Shown: positions 47,759-56,152 of the stretch, piece by piece
Layout: every line of letters begins with the position of its first letter
How positions within the stretch are numbered: position 1 is the stretch's first letter
NCBI RefSeq assembly: GCF_028368995.1
Contig: NZ_JAQNDL010000001.1
Coordinates: forward strand, 372,001 to 436,000
From: Nannocystis bainbridge
Lineage (GTDB): Bacteria; Myxococcota_A; Polyangia; Nannocystales; Nannocystaceae
Length of the DNA: 64,000 nucleotides
Reading direction: 5' to 3'
The notes under the pieces: generated by a model
Told to the model about the DNA's origin: nothing
The model's input: only the letters and a program-made list of their open reading frames with translations
The model's database searches: none
Translations under genes and position numbers: made by a program

Positions 47759-48091
47759 ATGCCTGGCGACGCTCCCGACATCCACGTCATCCTCATGACC
47801 TGTCCTCCCGACCAGGCCGAGAAGATCCTCCTCGCGCTGCTCGAGCGGCGCCTCGTCGGCTGCGGCAACATCCTCCCGCAGGTCCGCTCGCGCTACTGGT
47901 GGGACGGCCAGATCTGCAGCGACGACGAGGCCCTCGTCGTCATGGAGACCACCCCCGATCGCCTCGACGCCCTCTACGCCGCGATCCCCGACGTTCACCC
48001 TTACTCCGTCCCCAAGGTCGTCGCGCTCCAGCCGAGCGCCTGCGGCGAGCCTTACCTGCAGTGGCTGCGCGCTGTCACGCGGCCGGGCTGA
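47759..48091 (+). CDS. cutA: CutA divalent-cation tolerance-like protein
   Basis: A 110-residue member of the CutA1 family, a small trimeric ferredoxin-like fold linked to tolerance of copper and other divalent cations in bacteria. It matches the family start (IHVILMTCPPDQAEKILLALLERRLVGCGNI), the central RSRYWWDGQICSDDEALVVMET, and HPYSVPKVVALQPSACGEPYLQWL. The ATG at 47759 is fixed by family alignment. The downstream membrane protein gene starts 4 bp after its stop, so they may share a transcript. Confidence 0.92.
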   Translation: MPGDAPDIHVILMTCPPDQAEKILLALLERRLVGCGNILPQVRSRYWWDGQICSDDEALVVMETTPDRLDALYAAIPDVHPYSVPKVVALQPSACGEPYLQWLRAVTRPG

Positions 48092-48095
48092 AGCC

Positions 48096-48527
48096 ATGGT
48101 CGTGCTGTTCACCATCCTCGGCGTCCTCGCCGATCTGCTGATCCAGATGTTCACCCTGCTGGGGACCGGGGCCGTCGTCGCGAGCGTCGTCCGCGGCTTC
48201 TCGGCCGAGGATGGCGTGCTCCTCCTCCTGTTCCTCGCCGCCACCATCGGCGGCCACTGGATCCTCCTCCGGCGGATCCGCGCCGGACGGCGCACCGTCG
48301 CCACCGCGCGGGCCGGCAGCGAGGAGGTCGGCACGCGCACCGCCGGGCACTTCGTCACCGACGCGCTGCTCATCCTCTGCCTCGCGGCGATGCTCCGCAC
48401 CATGCAGGAGCCGCCCTGGGAGACTGCCGAGCGCGCCGGAACGATCGCCATGCTCGTCGCCTGCATCGTGCTCTGCGGCCTGCGCGTCGCCTTCGTGCGT
48501 CGGGACCCGGATCCCGACCTGATGTGA
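48096..48527 (+). CDS. Small multi-pass membrane protein
   Basis: A 143-residue protein with about four hydrophobic segments: VVLFTILGVLADLLIQMFTLLG, VLLLLFLAATIGGHWILL, FVTDALLILCLAAML and TIAMLVACIVLCGLRVAFV. A basic loop (RRIRAGRRTVATARAG) follows the second. No family was recognised. It begins 4 bp after cutA and is probably co-transcribed with it. A function in metal or envelope stress is only a guess from context. Confidence 0.75.
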   Translation: MVVLFTILGVLADLLIQMFTLLGTGAVVASVVRGFSAEDGVLLLLFLAATIGGHWILLRRIRAGRRTVATARAGSEEVGTRTAGHFVTDALLILCLAAMLRTMQEPPWETAERAGTIAMLVACIVLCGLRVAFVRRDPDPDLM

Positions 48528-48723
48528 GGAGGCAGCAGTTCCAGAGCTTGAGGCCGTTGCTCGCCAGCATTCGGCGCGCGCAGGCAACGAGCCAGCGATC
48601 CACTCATCGCGGGGTCGCCGTTCCGACCCGGCCTTTCGTGTCGCTGCGATGCGACGCGCCGGAGCGCTGACGGTCCGCAGCGCCCGGTCGCTCGCGTGCG
48701 AGGCCGCTACGAGCCCGCCGCTC

Positions 48724-51168
48724 TCACCTGCCCGCGCGCGCCAACTTGCGCGCGCAGGCTACCAGCGCCAGGTAGCAGCCTGCCCCGATCGCCATCGTCG
48801 TCGAGATGCCCCACGTCATGGATGTCCCGAGGGCCAGGCCGCTCGCGCACACTCCGAACGCCCCGTTGATGCCCCACAGCCACGGCGTCACCGCGTGACC
48901 GCCTGCCCTTTCGACCAGGCGCAGCCCCAGCGGGAAGCAGATGCCCATCCCCACCGCGGGCGGCGCGATGAGGGCGATCGACAGCAGCACGCGGATCGTC
49001 GTCTCGGCGCCGGCGAAGTTCTCCGTCACCGGGCCGGTCGCCAGCCGGGCCGCCACCACCATCAGCGCCGGGATCAGCGGGAACAGCCACGCCACGGCCC
49101 CTCCGCGCTCGACCGCCAGCTTGCCGCTGAGCAGGCTACCGATGCCCGCCGACAGGATGATGCCGCCGAGCACCACCGCCAGCGACAGCGTCGGGTGGCC
49201 GACGAACACCCCCACCTGGGACAGCAGCGCGATCTCGACGAACATGAAGCCGAGGCCGATCAGCGCGAAGTAGGCCAGCGCCGCCGCCAGCGTCGCCGGG
49301 GCCAGCCCCGTCGTCGGCTCGCTCGCTCGGCTCACCTCGGTCTGCGCCGGCCGGGCCACCAGCGGCCCGAGCAGCGCCGCCAGCGTCAGCAGCAGGCTCA
49401 CCAGCGTCGCGTACACCAGCGTCTGCGTCGCCTGCAGGTTGCCGAGGAACCCGAGATCGAGCTCGCTGAGCTCCTCCTGGCCTTCGAGCCAGGTGCCCGG
49501 CTTCAGCATGTTGAAGAAGAACGGCCGGTCGTCGGTCGGCGGCGTCAGGTCGAGCGTCTGGCGCTCGGCCCACTGCCACAGCGTCGCCCGGTCTTCGATC
49601 GCCCCCAGCTCCGCCAGCAGCGGCTGGGCTGGCAGGCGACGCGGCGTCAGCACCATGTTGACGCCGATCCGGACCGCCTCGCGCTGCATCAGGTCGAGGT
49701 CGTCCGCGGTGAACGGCGTCGGCGAGACCAGCAGCGTCGCCACGCTCTCGACCTGCAGCAGCAGCAGGTGCGCGCGCGGCTTCTCGACCCCGAGCTGCCA
49801 CAGCGCCTCCATCGCCAGCGCCACCATGCGCGCCGTCTCGCCGGGCGACTCCTTCTTGTACCAGCGCGACACCGTGAACACCCCCGTGGGTGCCAGGCGG
49901 CGCAGGAACACCAGCCAGCCCTCGACCGTGTACAGCCCGTTCTCCGACAGGCTGTACGCGCCGGCGCCGGTCGAGGCCCACGTGTCGATCAGCGACATCG
50001 TGATCACCTCGTACTGCCGGTCGTCGCGCGAGAAGAAGCTGCGCGCCTCGTCGGTGTGCAGCTCGACGCCCGGGCGCGCCGCGATGGTCGAGAAGTCCGC
50101 CATCGACCGCCGGTGCAGGTCGACGATCGCCGCGTTGAGCTCGACCCCGACCACCGGCGCGTGGCCGCTGCGCAGCGCCGCCAGCACGTCGCGACCGCCG
50201 CCGACCCCGATCACCGCCGCTGGCCCGTGCGGGCGCAGGCGGTGGGCGAACGTGCTGAGGTCCCAGTCGAGGTACGCGTGATCCGAACCTGCCCCTTCGG
50301 CCATCAGCGTCGCCGCCGCGCCGTCGATCTTCAGCACTCGCTGCTGGATCGGCGCCCGCGCCTCGAGCGGCATGTTGCGCCCCGGCGCCCACAGGTACGG
50401 CGGCAGCGCGATCTGGGTCCCGACCGTCACCCGCGAGTGCGTGTTCCAGGCCACGTGCATGAACTCGCGCGGGTCCTCGCGCACCCCCTTGACCCACGCC
50501 GGGCGCAGCGGCGGCGCCTCGGCGGCCGCGTTGAAGCCGGCGAACCCCAGCAGCGCCAGCGTCAGCGCGCCACATGTCCCGAGGGACCTGCGCTTTTCGC
50601 CAGGGTCTTCGTCACATGTCGCAAAGGCCAGGGCGCCGAGCGCCGCGATCGCCCCGACCACCAGCACCGCGCTGGCGGCGTCGACCACGTCGAGCAGCGG
50701 GATCACCAGCCCGCAGCCGGCCGCCGCGCCGAGCAGGTCGCAGCCGTAGGCGCGGCCCGGAGGCAGCCCGGCGCGCGTCAGCGCCAGCGTCAGCGCCACC
50801 CCGGCGGCCGCGAACGGGACCGCCAGGGCCGCGCCGAAGCCGAGCAGGGCGAAGAAGCCCATCAGGTCGATGACCGGCAGCAGCGGCCCCGACATCGTCC
50901 ACGCGACCGCCAGCGGGGCCAGCGCGGCGAACAGCGCCGAGCTGCGGGCCAGCCGGCGCATCACCGTCGCCTGGGTGAACCGGGCCGGGCGCATGAACAC
51001 GTAGATCGAGCCCGCGGTCATGCCGAGCATCGCCAGCGCGATGACGAAGAACGACAGGTGGTACCACGCGATCACGCTGGTGATGCGGGTCAGCAAGATC
51101 TCGAGCGCGAGCGTCGAGCCCGCGACCAGGGCGATCCCGGCGTAGAGGAAGAACGAGCGCATCGGCAT
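48724..51168 (-). CDS. Membrane-embedded spermidine-synthase-like protein
   Basis: An 814-residue fusion. The N-terminal membrane part (about six to seven helices, starting FFLYAGIALVAGSTLALEILLTR) precedes a Rossmann domain. That domain carries the spermidine-synthase-like signature AAVIGVGGGRDVLAAL, then VVGVELNAAIVDLHRRS, then HTDEARSFFSRDDRQYEVITMSLIDTW. A second membrane part (about seven helices, with YFALIGLGFMFVEIALLSQVGVFVGH) closes it. Such proteins carry a polyamine-synthase/SAM-binding fold in a transporter-like body. Their reaction is mostly unknown. Its ATG overlaps the stop of the upstream acylase by one base (TGATG). A run of repeat units lies in frame at 50574-50640. Confidence 0.82.
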   Translation of the reverse strand: MPMRSFFLYAGIALVAGSTLALEILLTRITSVIAWYHLSFFVIALAMLGMTAGSIYVFMRPARFTQATVMRRLARSSALFAALAPLAVAWTMSGPLLPVIDLMGFFALLGFGAALAVPFAAAGVALTLALTRAGLPPGRAYGCDLLGAAAGCGLVIPLLDVVDAASAVLVVGAIAALGALAFATCDEDPGEKRRSLGTCGALTLALLGFAGFNAAAEAPPLRPAWVKGVREDPREFMHVAWNTHSRVTVGTQIALPPYLWAPGRNMPLEARAPIQQRVLKIDGAAATLMAEGAGSDHAYLDWDLSTFAHRLRPHGPAAVIGVGGGRDVLAALRSGHAPVVGVELNAAIVDLHRRSMADFSTIAARPGVELHTDEARSFFSRDDRQYEVITMSLIDTWASTGAGAYSLSENGLYTVEGWLVFLRRLAPTGVFTVSRWYKKESPGETARMVALAMEALWQLGVEKPRAHLLLLQVESVATLLVSPTPFTADDLDLMQREAVRIGVNMVLTPRRLPAQPLLAELGAIEDRATLWQWAERQTLDLTPPTDDRPFFFNMLKPGTWLEGQEELSELDLGFLGNLQATQTLVYATLVSLLLTLAALLGPLVARPAQTEVSRASEPTTGLAPATLAAALAYFALIGLGFMFVEIALLSQVGVFVGHPTLSLAVVLGGIILSAGIGSLLSGKLAVERGGAVAWLFPLIPALMVVAARLATGPVTENFAGAETTIRVLLSIALIAPPAVGMGICFPLGLRLVERAGGHAVTPWLWGINGAFGVCASGLALGTSMTWGISTTMAIGAGCYLALVACARKLARAGR

Positions 51169-53621
51169 CACCTGCCCTCGACCACGGTCTCGTGCAGGTT
51201 GGGGTCGGCGGCGATGTCGGCCTCGCGGAACAGCAGCGGTCGCCATTGCTTCTGCGAGAACAGCTCGGTCTGGTCGCGGAAGTGGGGCGAGCGCGGGTCC
51301 TCCGACTGCGAGTACGTCAAGAACGCCTCGCCGCGCGGCCCGTCGGGCAGCATCTCGACCGCCATCACGAACGACGAGCCGTAGTTGATCACGTAGCCGC
51401 GCTCCGTAAGGCCGGCGGTGCCGTCGATCGCCGGCGGGCGCCCGACCTTCGGCAGCAGCGTCGAGTTGAGGCCGCCGTTGTAGCCGACCACGTTGGCGAT
51501 GCCCTCCTTGGCGAACCCGCCGTGGACCCCGATCTCGACGCTGCCGCGCGGCGCTCGCTGCAGCTGCTTGAGCGGGGCCGACAGCGGCACCCCGGCGGTC
51601 CGCAGGTTGACCACCGCCTCGCCGAGCGCCACCAGGGCCCCGTCGACCTGGCCCGCGGCCGGGGCGATCAGCGTGTGCGGGGTGTGGACCGGGTCGTCGA
51701 CGTCGAACGGCACGTTGAACAGCGAGCCGCGGTCGAGCACCGAGTCGGGGCCATAGGCCGCCAGGTACTCGCGGAACAGCACCGCGCCGACGCTGTCGGG
51801 GTCGAAGCGGCGGTCCCACGCGCCGAGCAGCTGGCAGATCGTGCGCAGGTCGACGACGCTGCCGGCGACCTCGATCACGTGTTGCGCGTCGCAGCGGGCC
51901 AGCAAGGCGTCCAGCACCAGCTCCGCGGTCAGCGAGTGGTTGCCCTGGATCGCCGCCTGGATCTCCGCCAGCGAGAACGTGCCGTCCTCGCCGGCCGCCA
52001 CGAACGGCGCCTCGTTCTGCAGCAGCATCGCGTTGACGCGCGTGCGCGGCGACTGCGGCGCGCGCTCCGCCCCGTGCAGCGGCGAGAAGCCCTCGAGCGG
52101 CGCCGCCGGGTTGGCCAGCCAGTACGAGTCGTTGGCGTTGAGCACGAAGTCGCGGCGGCCCAGCTGCGGCATCGCCGAGAACGGCACCAGCCCCGGCGCG
52201 CGCGCGTCCCCGCTGTCCTGCCACTCGTAGCTGGAGTCGCTGCCGTCGAGCACCACCAGGCCGCCCTGCTGGTACAGCAGCCCGGTGAGGAAATCGCTCT
52301 CGATCGCCGCCTGCCAGCCGGCGATCGCCGCCTCGGTGATCTGCCCGGTCGCCGAGGCGTCGGCGTACCACGCGTCGCCGTGCTTGTCGGCCGCCATCGT
52401 GTTGACCCACGGGATGCCCTGCACCGTCTTGAACACCTGCTTGAACCCGTCGAGGCTGGTCGCGCGGTCCATGCCGAGGAACTGCTCGATGAGCCGCGGG
52501 TTGTCGATGTTGGCGTCGCGGTAGGTCAGCGCGAGGTCGCCGGACCAGCCGATCGGGTCGACGTTGAGCATCGGCCCGTAATGGCTGTACCACATCGTGC
52601 GCGACACCTTGCCCTCGCCTGCGACCTCGGCCTCGAAGGTCTTGGCGGTCATCGGCCGCGAGGCACCGTCGTACAGGTAGGCCGTCGGATCGTCCGGGTC
52701 GAGCGTCAACTTGTAGAACGTGAAGCGCGTGCCCGACGAGAACGTGTGCGTCCACGCGACCTCGTCGTTGAAGCCGATCAGCACCCCGGGCACGCCCATC
52801 AGGCCGACGCCGTAGATGTTGAGCTGCCCCGGCACCGTCACGTGGCTCTCCCACAGCTTGAGCTCGCCGGTCCACGGGAAGTGCGGGTTGGCCACGACCA
52901 TGCCGCCGCCGCTGGTCGTCTTCTCGGCGCCGAGGGCCCAGCCGTTGCTGCCGAAGCCGCCGCTCGTCAGCGTGCCGAGGCCCGCGAGCGGCCCGCCCGG
53001 CAGCTGCAGCGGCGACCCCGGCGGCTGGGCCGTGCCGATGTAGCCCGCCAGCTGATTGCTGCTGCCGAGCAGCCCGAGGTCGACGTAATAACGGGCCAGG
53101 TCGAGCGCGTCGATCTCCTTGACCCACGGCGCCCCGGCGCAGTCGGCCGGCAGCTGCCCCGGCGGCGTATCGCGCAGGTACTGGTTGTAGCCGGCCGCGT
53201 AGCCCTCGATCGCCGTCTTGACCTCGGCAGGCGCCGCGTCCCACATCCGCTGCGCCCGCGGCCCGACCTCGAGCGCGAGGTAGGCGAAGTCGCTGGTCAG
53301 GAACGCGTCGCCGCTGCCGCGCCCGAAGTACTTGGCGCGCTCCGAGCGGACCTTGACGATCTGATCGGCCAGCGTGCACACGTGGTCCTGCGCGAACGCG
53401 TAGGCCTGGCCGAACAGCGCGCTGCCGAGATCGTCGGCCTGGATGTGGGCGATGCCGAAGCTGGTGCGCCGGATCGTCGCTCGATAGGCCGGCTCGCCGG
53501 AGGTCTCGCTCGTGCTCCCGTCACCTGTCGAGCTCGCTCCGTCCGTCTCAGTGTGGGGGGCGTCGGTCGAACCGCAGGCGAACAGCGGGGCGAGCGCGAG
53601 GACGGCGAACTTGCGCAACAT
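51168..53621 (-). CDS. Penicillin-acylase-family Ntn hydrolase lipoprotein
   Basis: An 817-residue peptidase S45/penicillin-acylase protein, made as a precursor and cleaved autocatalytically. It has a lipoprotein signal (LALAPLFAC) and a Ser/Thr linker. An alpha domain (about residues 45-215) precedes the nucleophile in GGFGSNGWALG (Ser225, new N-terminus after cleavage). The beta-chain Asn lies in HNANDSYWLANP-like VLNANDSYWLANP. Family members hydrolyse amides such as acyl-homoserine lactones or penicillins. The natural substrate here is unknown. Its stop overlaps the spermidine-synthase-like start by one base, so the two are tightly coupled. Confidence 0.88.
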   Translation of the reverse strand: MLRKFAVLALAPLFACGSTDAPHTETDGASSTGDGSTSETSGEPAYRATIRRTSFGIAHIQADDLGSALFGQAYAFAQDHVCTLADQIVKVRSERAKYFGRGSGDAFLTSDFAYLALEVGPRAQRMWDAAPAEVKTAIEGYAAGYNQYLRDTPPGQLPADCAGAPWVKEIDALDLARYYVDLGLLGSSNQLAGYIGTAQPPGSPLQLPGGPLAGLGTLTSGGFGSNGWALGAEKTTSGGGMVVANPHFPWTGELKLWESHVTVPGQLNIYGVGLMGVPGVLIGFNDEVAWTHTFSSGTRFTFYKLTLDPDDPTAYLYDGASRPMTAKTFEAEVAGEGKVSRTMWYSHYGPMLNVDPIGWSGDLALTYRDANIDNPRLIEQFLGMDRATSLDGFKQVFKTVQGIPWVNTMAADKHGDAWYADASATGQITEAAIAGWQAAIESDFLTGLLYQQGGLVVLDGSDSSYEWQDSGDARAPGLVPFSAMPQLGRRDFVLNANDSYWLANPAAPLEGFSPLHGAERAPQSPRTRVNAMLLQNEAPFVAAGEDGTFSLAEIQAAIQGNHSLTAELVLDALLARCDAQHVIEVAGSVVDLRTICQLLGAWDRRFDPDSVGAVLFREYLAAYGPDSVLDRGSLFNVPFDVDDPVHTPHTLIAPAAGQVDGALVALGEAVVNLRTAGVPLSAPLKQLQRAPRGSVEIGVHGGFAKEGIANVVGYNGGLNSTLLPKVGRPPAIDGTAGLTERGYVINYGSSFVMAVEMLPDGPRGEAFLTYSQSEDPRSPHFRDQTELFSQKQWRPLLFREADIAADPNLHETVVEGR

Positions 53622-53888
53622 CGCCCGTCAGGCTAACGCGTCGCCACGCAGCGGCGCAAGCGCGCCGCCCTCGCCGGAGCGACTGCACGGCCCCTCCGCG
53701 AGCCCGCCCGACGCCGAAAGGCGCGAGGCGCCGGCGGACCCCGCGGGCGATTCCGGGCGGTTTGCCCGCGAGCGGCCGTGCGCGGCCCGTCGTGGCCGCG
53801 CCGATGGCCCGGTTCCTCACGGCGAGATCCAGGGCAGCCGCCGGGCTCCGACGGGGGTGATCCAACCCGCGGCCACGGTCGCCCGAAC

Positions 53889-54066
53889 CGGCCTGGCCAA
53901 TCGGACATGTTCTATCGAGCATGTCGTCAAAGACATTCGCGCGCCGGACCGTGAAGTCACATGCTCCACGGGACATGCCCTTCCGAACATGTCCCACCGA
54001 GCACTCCGCCGCCGCTCGCCTCCGCGCTCACCCTGCCCCATCGAGCATGTCCTCACGGACAGCTCA
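53889..54066. repeat. 14-bp palindrome units, three runs
   Basis: Runs at 53889-53940, 53957-54008 and 54029-54066, each with 14-bp unit spacing but out of phase with one another. They fill the right half of the gene-free 53622-54063 gap. The last unit overlaps the TGA stop of the helical protein at 54064. The left half, 53622-53888, shows nothing recognisable. Confidence 0.85.
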
Positions 54067-54765
54067 CGCCTCGGCCGCCGCGAGCGCCGCCGCGAACAGC
54101 TCGGCCAGCGCGGGCTCGTCGGGCAGCTGCTGGGCCAGCGCGGTGCGGATGGCTTCCACGCGCCGGACCAGATGTGCGCGCGGGATGCCGCGGCGGCCCA
54201 GGAACCCCGCCAACCACCGGACATGGTCGGCCAGCACCGCCGGCGAGCCCAGGGCCAGCGCGTCGGCGCAGTACGACACCAGCGTGCCGAGCTCCACCAC
54301 CTGCAGCGGCTCGTCGTCGCCGGCGGCCGCCAGGGCCACCGCGGCGGCCAGGACCAAAGTATCGGCGCGGCGCTGGACCTCGCGCGCGAGCCCGTCCGGG
54401 TACGCCAGCGCGGCCGCCGCGGCGCTCAGCAGGTCGACCGCGGCCTGGCGGTCGGGCCACGGCTCGTCGGCGATCGCGGCCGCCAGACGCTCGAAGTTCT
54501 CGGCCAGGTGCAGCGTGCACATGCCGCGCGCGGTCAGCACTTGCTGCAACCAGCGGGCGTAGTTCTCGAGCACCGCCGGGTCGTCGCCGGCCAGCGCCTG
54601 CTGCAGGTACTGCACGTGGAAGCGACCGTCCTGGCGGCCGTGCCGGTCGGCCCGCTCGCCGAAGCGCTCGCGCCAGAACGGGTCGACGTACATCTCGCCG
54701 AGCACGCGCTCGGTCAGGCGGTCGCTCGCCTCCGCGAGCTGCGCGATCAGGGCCTCGTGGCTCAC
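54064..54765 (-). CDS. Helical, globin/phycobilin-like hypothetical protein in photoreceptor operon
   Basis: A 233-residue, mostly helical soluble protein. It starts at GTG 54763-54765, overlapping the upstream stop by 4 bp. The first 100 residues (LIAQLAEASDRLTERVLGEMYVDPFWRERFGER, then DGRFHVQYLQQALAGDDPAVLENYARWLQQVLTARG, then THLAENFERLAAAI) have the look of a globin-fold or bilin-binding helical bundle. No heme or chromophore residue can be assigned with confidence. The operon also makes heme oxygenase (biliverdin source) and a B12-binding protein. A bilin-binding partner role is therefore plausible, but this is inference. It is the third gene of the operon. Confidence 0.6.
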   Translation of the reverse strand: MSHEALIAQLAEASDRLTERVLGEMYVDPFWRERFGERADRHGRQDGRFHVQYLQQALAGDDPAVLENYARWLQQVLTARGMCTLHLAENFERLAAAIADEPWPDRQAAVDLLSAAAAALAYPDGLAREVQRRADTLVLAAAVALAAAGDDEPLQVVELGTLVSYCADALALGSPAVLADHVRWLAGFLGRRGIPRAHLVRRVEAIRTALAQQLPDEPALAELFAAALAAAEA

Positions 54766-55415
54766 GCCTCGACCCCCGCCAGCCGCCGCGCCGTCGTCAC
54801 CAGCTCGCCCGCGTCGTCGCCTGCCTGCACCACCCCGAGCTCGCCCGCGAGGCCTGGCGACCAGCGCGTCGCGTGTCCGCCGATGAACACCGGGCGATCG
54901 CTGATCTCGCGCACGCGCGCGACCGCGGCCCGCAGCGCCGGCAAGTTGAAGCTCATCGTCACTGACAGCCCGATCAGGTCCGGCTGCTCCTCGCGCACCA
55001 CCGCCACGAGCTCCTCGGTCGGCACGTTGGCGCCGAGGTAGCGCACTTCGAAGCCCGCGAGCTCGAGCACGTCGGCGACCAGGCGCGCCGGCAGCTCGTG
55101 CAGCTCGCCCTCGACGCACGCCAGCACCACGCGACGATCGAGCGGCGGCTGCGGCGTCGCGCGCTCGAACAGCGCCGCCAGCGACAGGTGCGAGATCGCC
55201 GTCGCCATGTGCTCCTGGGCGATGCTGACGCGGTTGAGCTGCCACAGCCGACCGATCTCGTCCTGCGCCGCGCGGATGACGTGCAACTGCAGCTCGTCGA
55301 CGTGGGCCCCGCCGCCGAGGCCGTCCTCGAGCAGCAGCCGCACCGCCTCGCGTCGATCGCCCGCGAGCTGGGCCCGCAGGTAGCTGTCGCGCAGCTGCGC
55401 CAGCACCGGGGTCAT
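54762..55415 (-). CDS. B12-binding photoreceptor-type protein
   Basis: A 217-residue protein with the helical-bundle plus Rossmann organisation of cobalamin-binding modules of the CarH/MerR-photoreceptor type, but without a DNA-binding domain. The bundle holds the motif W58-x9-E68-H69 (LWQLNRVSIAQEHMATAISH), known to cap the upper face of adenosylcobalamin in light sensors. The lower-ligand site is present as ExHxxP, with His106 in CVEGELHELPARL (the usual Gly replaced by Pro). The binding fold continues as GLSVTMSFN and FIGGHATR. It overlaps heme oxygenase (ATGA) upstream and the helical protein (GTGA) downstream. Confidence 0.83.
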   Translation of the reverse strand: MTPVLAQLRDSYLRAQLAGDRREAVRLLLEDGLGGGAHVDELQLHVIRAAQDEIGRLWQLNRVSIAQEHMATAISHLSLAALFERATPQPPLDRRVVLACVEGELHELPARLVADVLELAGFEVRYLGANVPTEELVAVVREEQPDLIGLSVTMSFNLPALRAAVARVREISDRPVFIGGHATRWSPGLAGELGVVQAGDDAGELVTTARRLAGVEA

Positions 55416-56026
55416 GACGCCTCCCGCAACGCCTGCCCGGCCGCTCGCGTGCGCGGGGCCAGCCAGTCGATGAGGCGCGTGAAGGTCGCGCGCGCCGCGA
55501 GCACGGCCTCGGCCTCGGCCTCGGTCGTGCTCACCACCCGCGTGACCACGGCCGCGAAGGCGCGCCAGCGAGCCCCGGTGTCCGGCCCGTAGCCGGCCAG
55601 AAACGCGGTCGCTCGTCCGCGCAGCACGGTCAGCGCCGGCGGCAGCTTGGCGAGGATGTAGCGGCCGCCGAGGGTCGAGCCTTCGAGCACGTAGGCGACC
55701 CCGAGCGCGCTCGCCAGCGAGGCCGTCGAGGGCAGCGCCGCGCATCGGGGCACGGTCGAGGGATCCTCGCCCAGGACGCCCAGATCGGCCACGAGCATGG
55801 GGGATTTGCGCCGTTCGGCGGCCGCGAAGCCGACGGCGAGGAGCCCGGCGTGAGCACCCAGCCGGTCCTCCAGCGGCGCGTGGTAACCGAGCATCGCCGC
55901 CAGGTAGCGGCGGTAGTCGGTCAAGGTCGCGTCGGCGTCGAGGATTCGCACGTGGAGCTCCGCCTCGCGGTGGAGATCTGCAGTGTCGTCCTTGAGCCGG
56001 CGAAGCGGGTCGCGGGCCGCGGTCAC
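55412..56026 (-). CDS. Biliverdin-producing heme oxygenase
   Basis: A 204-residue heme oxygenase of the bacteriophytochrome-associated (BphO/HemO) type, opening heme to biliverdin IX-alpha, CO and iron. The proximal-His helix is LKDDTADLHREAELH (His about residue 19). The distal helix with its flexible Gly is seen in GVAYVLEGSTLGGRYI. No signal peptide is present. The start is GTG 56024-56026. It is first in a coupled three-gene operon, which implies that its biliverdin serves the proteins downstream. A palindromic site lies between it and the divergent kinase gene. Confidence 0.9.
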   Translation of the reverse strand: MTAARDPLRRLKDDTADLHREAELHVRILDADATLTDYRRYLAAMLGYHAPLEDRLGAHAGLLAVGFAAAERRKSPMLVADLGVLGEDPSTVPRCAALPSTASLASALGVAYVLEGSTLGGRYILAKLPPALTVLRGRATAFLAGYGPDTGARWRAFAAVVTRVVSTTEAEAEAVLAARATFTRLIDWLAPRTRAAGQALREAS

Positions 56027-56077
56027 GATCCCACCGTGCTCCGCACGCGCGGCCGGGTCAAGGCGCGGGTGACTTTA

Positions 56078-56092
56078 ATGACAATCTGTCAT
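56078..56092. promoter_or_regulatory. Palindrome between divergent photoreceptor operon and kinase genes
   Basis: ATGACA-ATC-TGTCAT at 56078-56092, an inverted repeat of two 6-bp arms. It lies 52 bp from the heme oxygenase start and 61 bp from the kinase start, in an AT-rich pocket. It is a candidate shared operator for both directions. Confidence 0.5.
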
Positions 56093-56152
56093 CGCGGGTC
56101 GACGAGTGCTTGTGTATGAGCCAAACAGGGGAGAGCCTCCGCGCTCAGCCGT

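Noticed and set aside
48724-53379. A single 1551-residue protein reading through the acylase region
   Set aside because: Residues before 51168 in that frame are Arg/Gly/Asp-rich noise opposite or overlapping the acylase gene, which has a full signal peptide and active site. The real membrane protein begins at ATG 51168.
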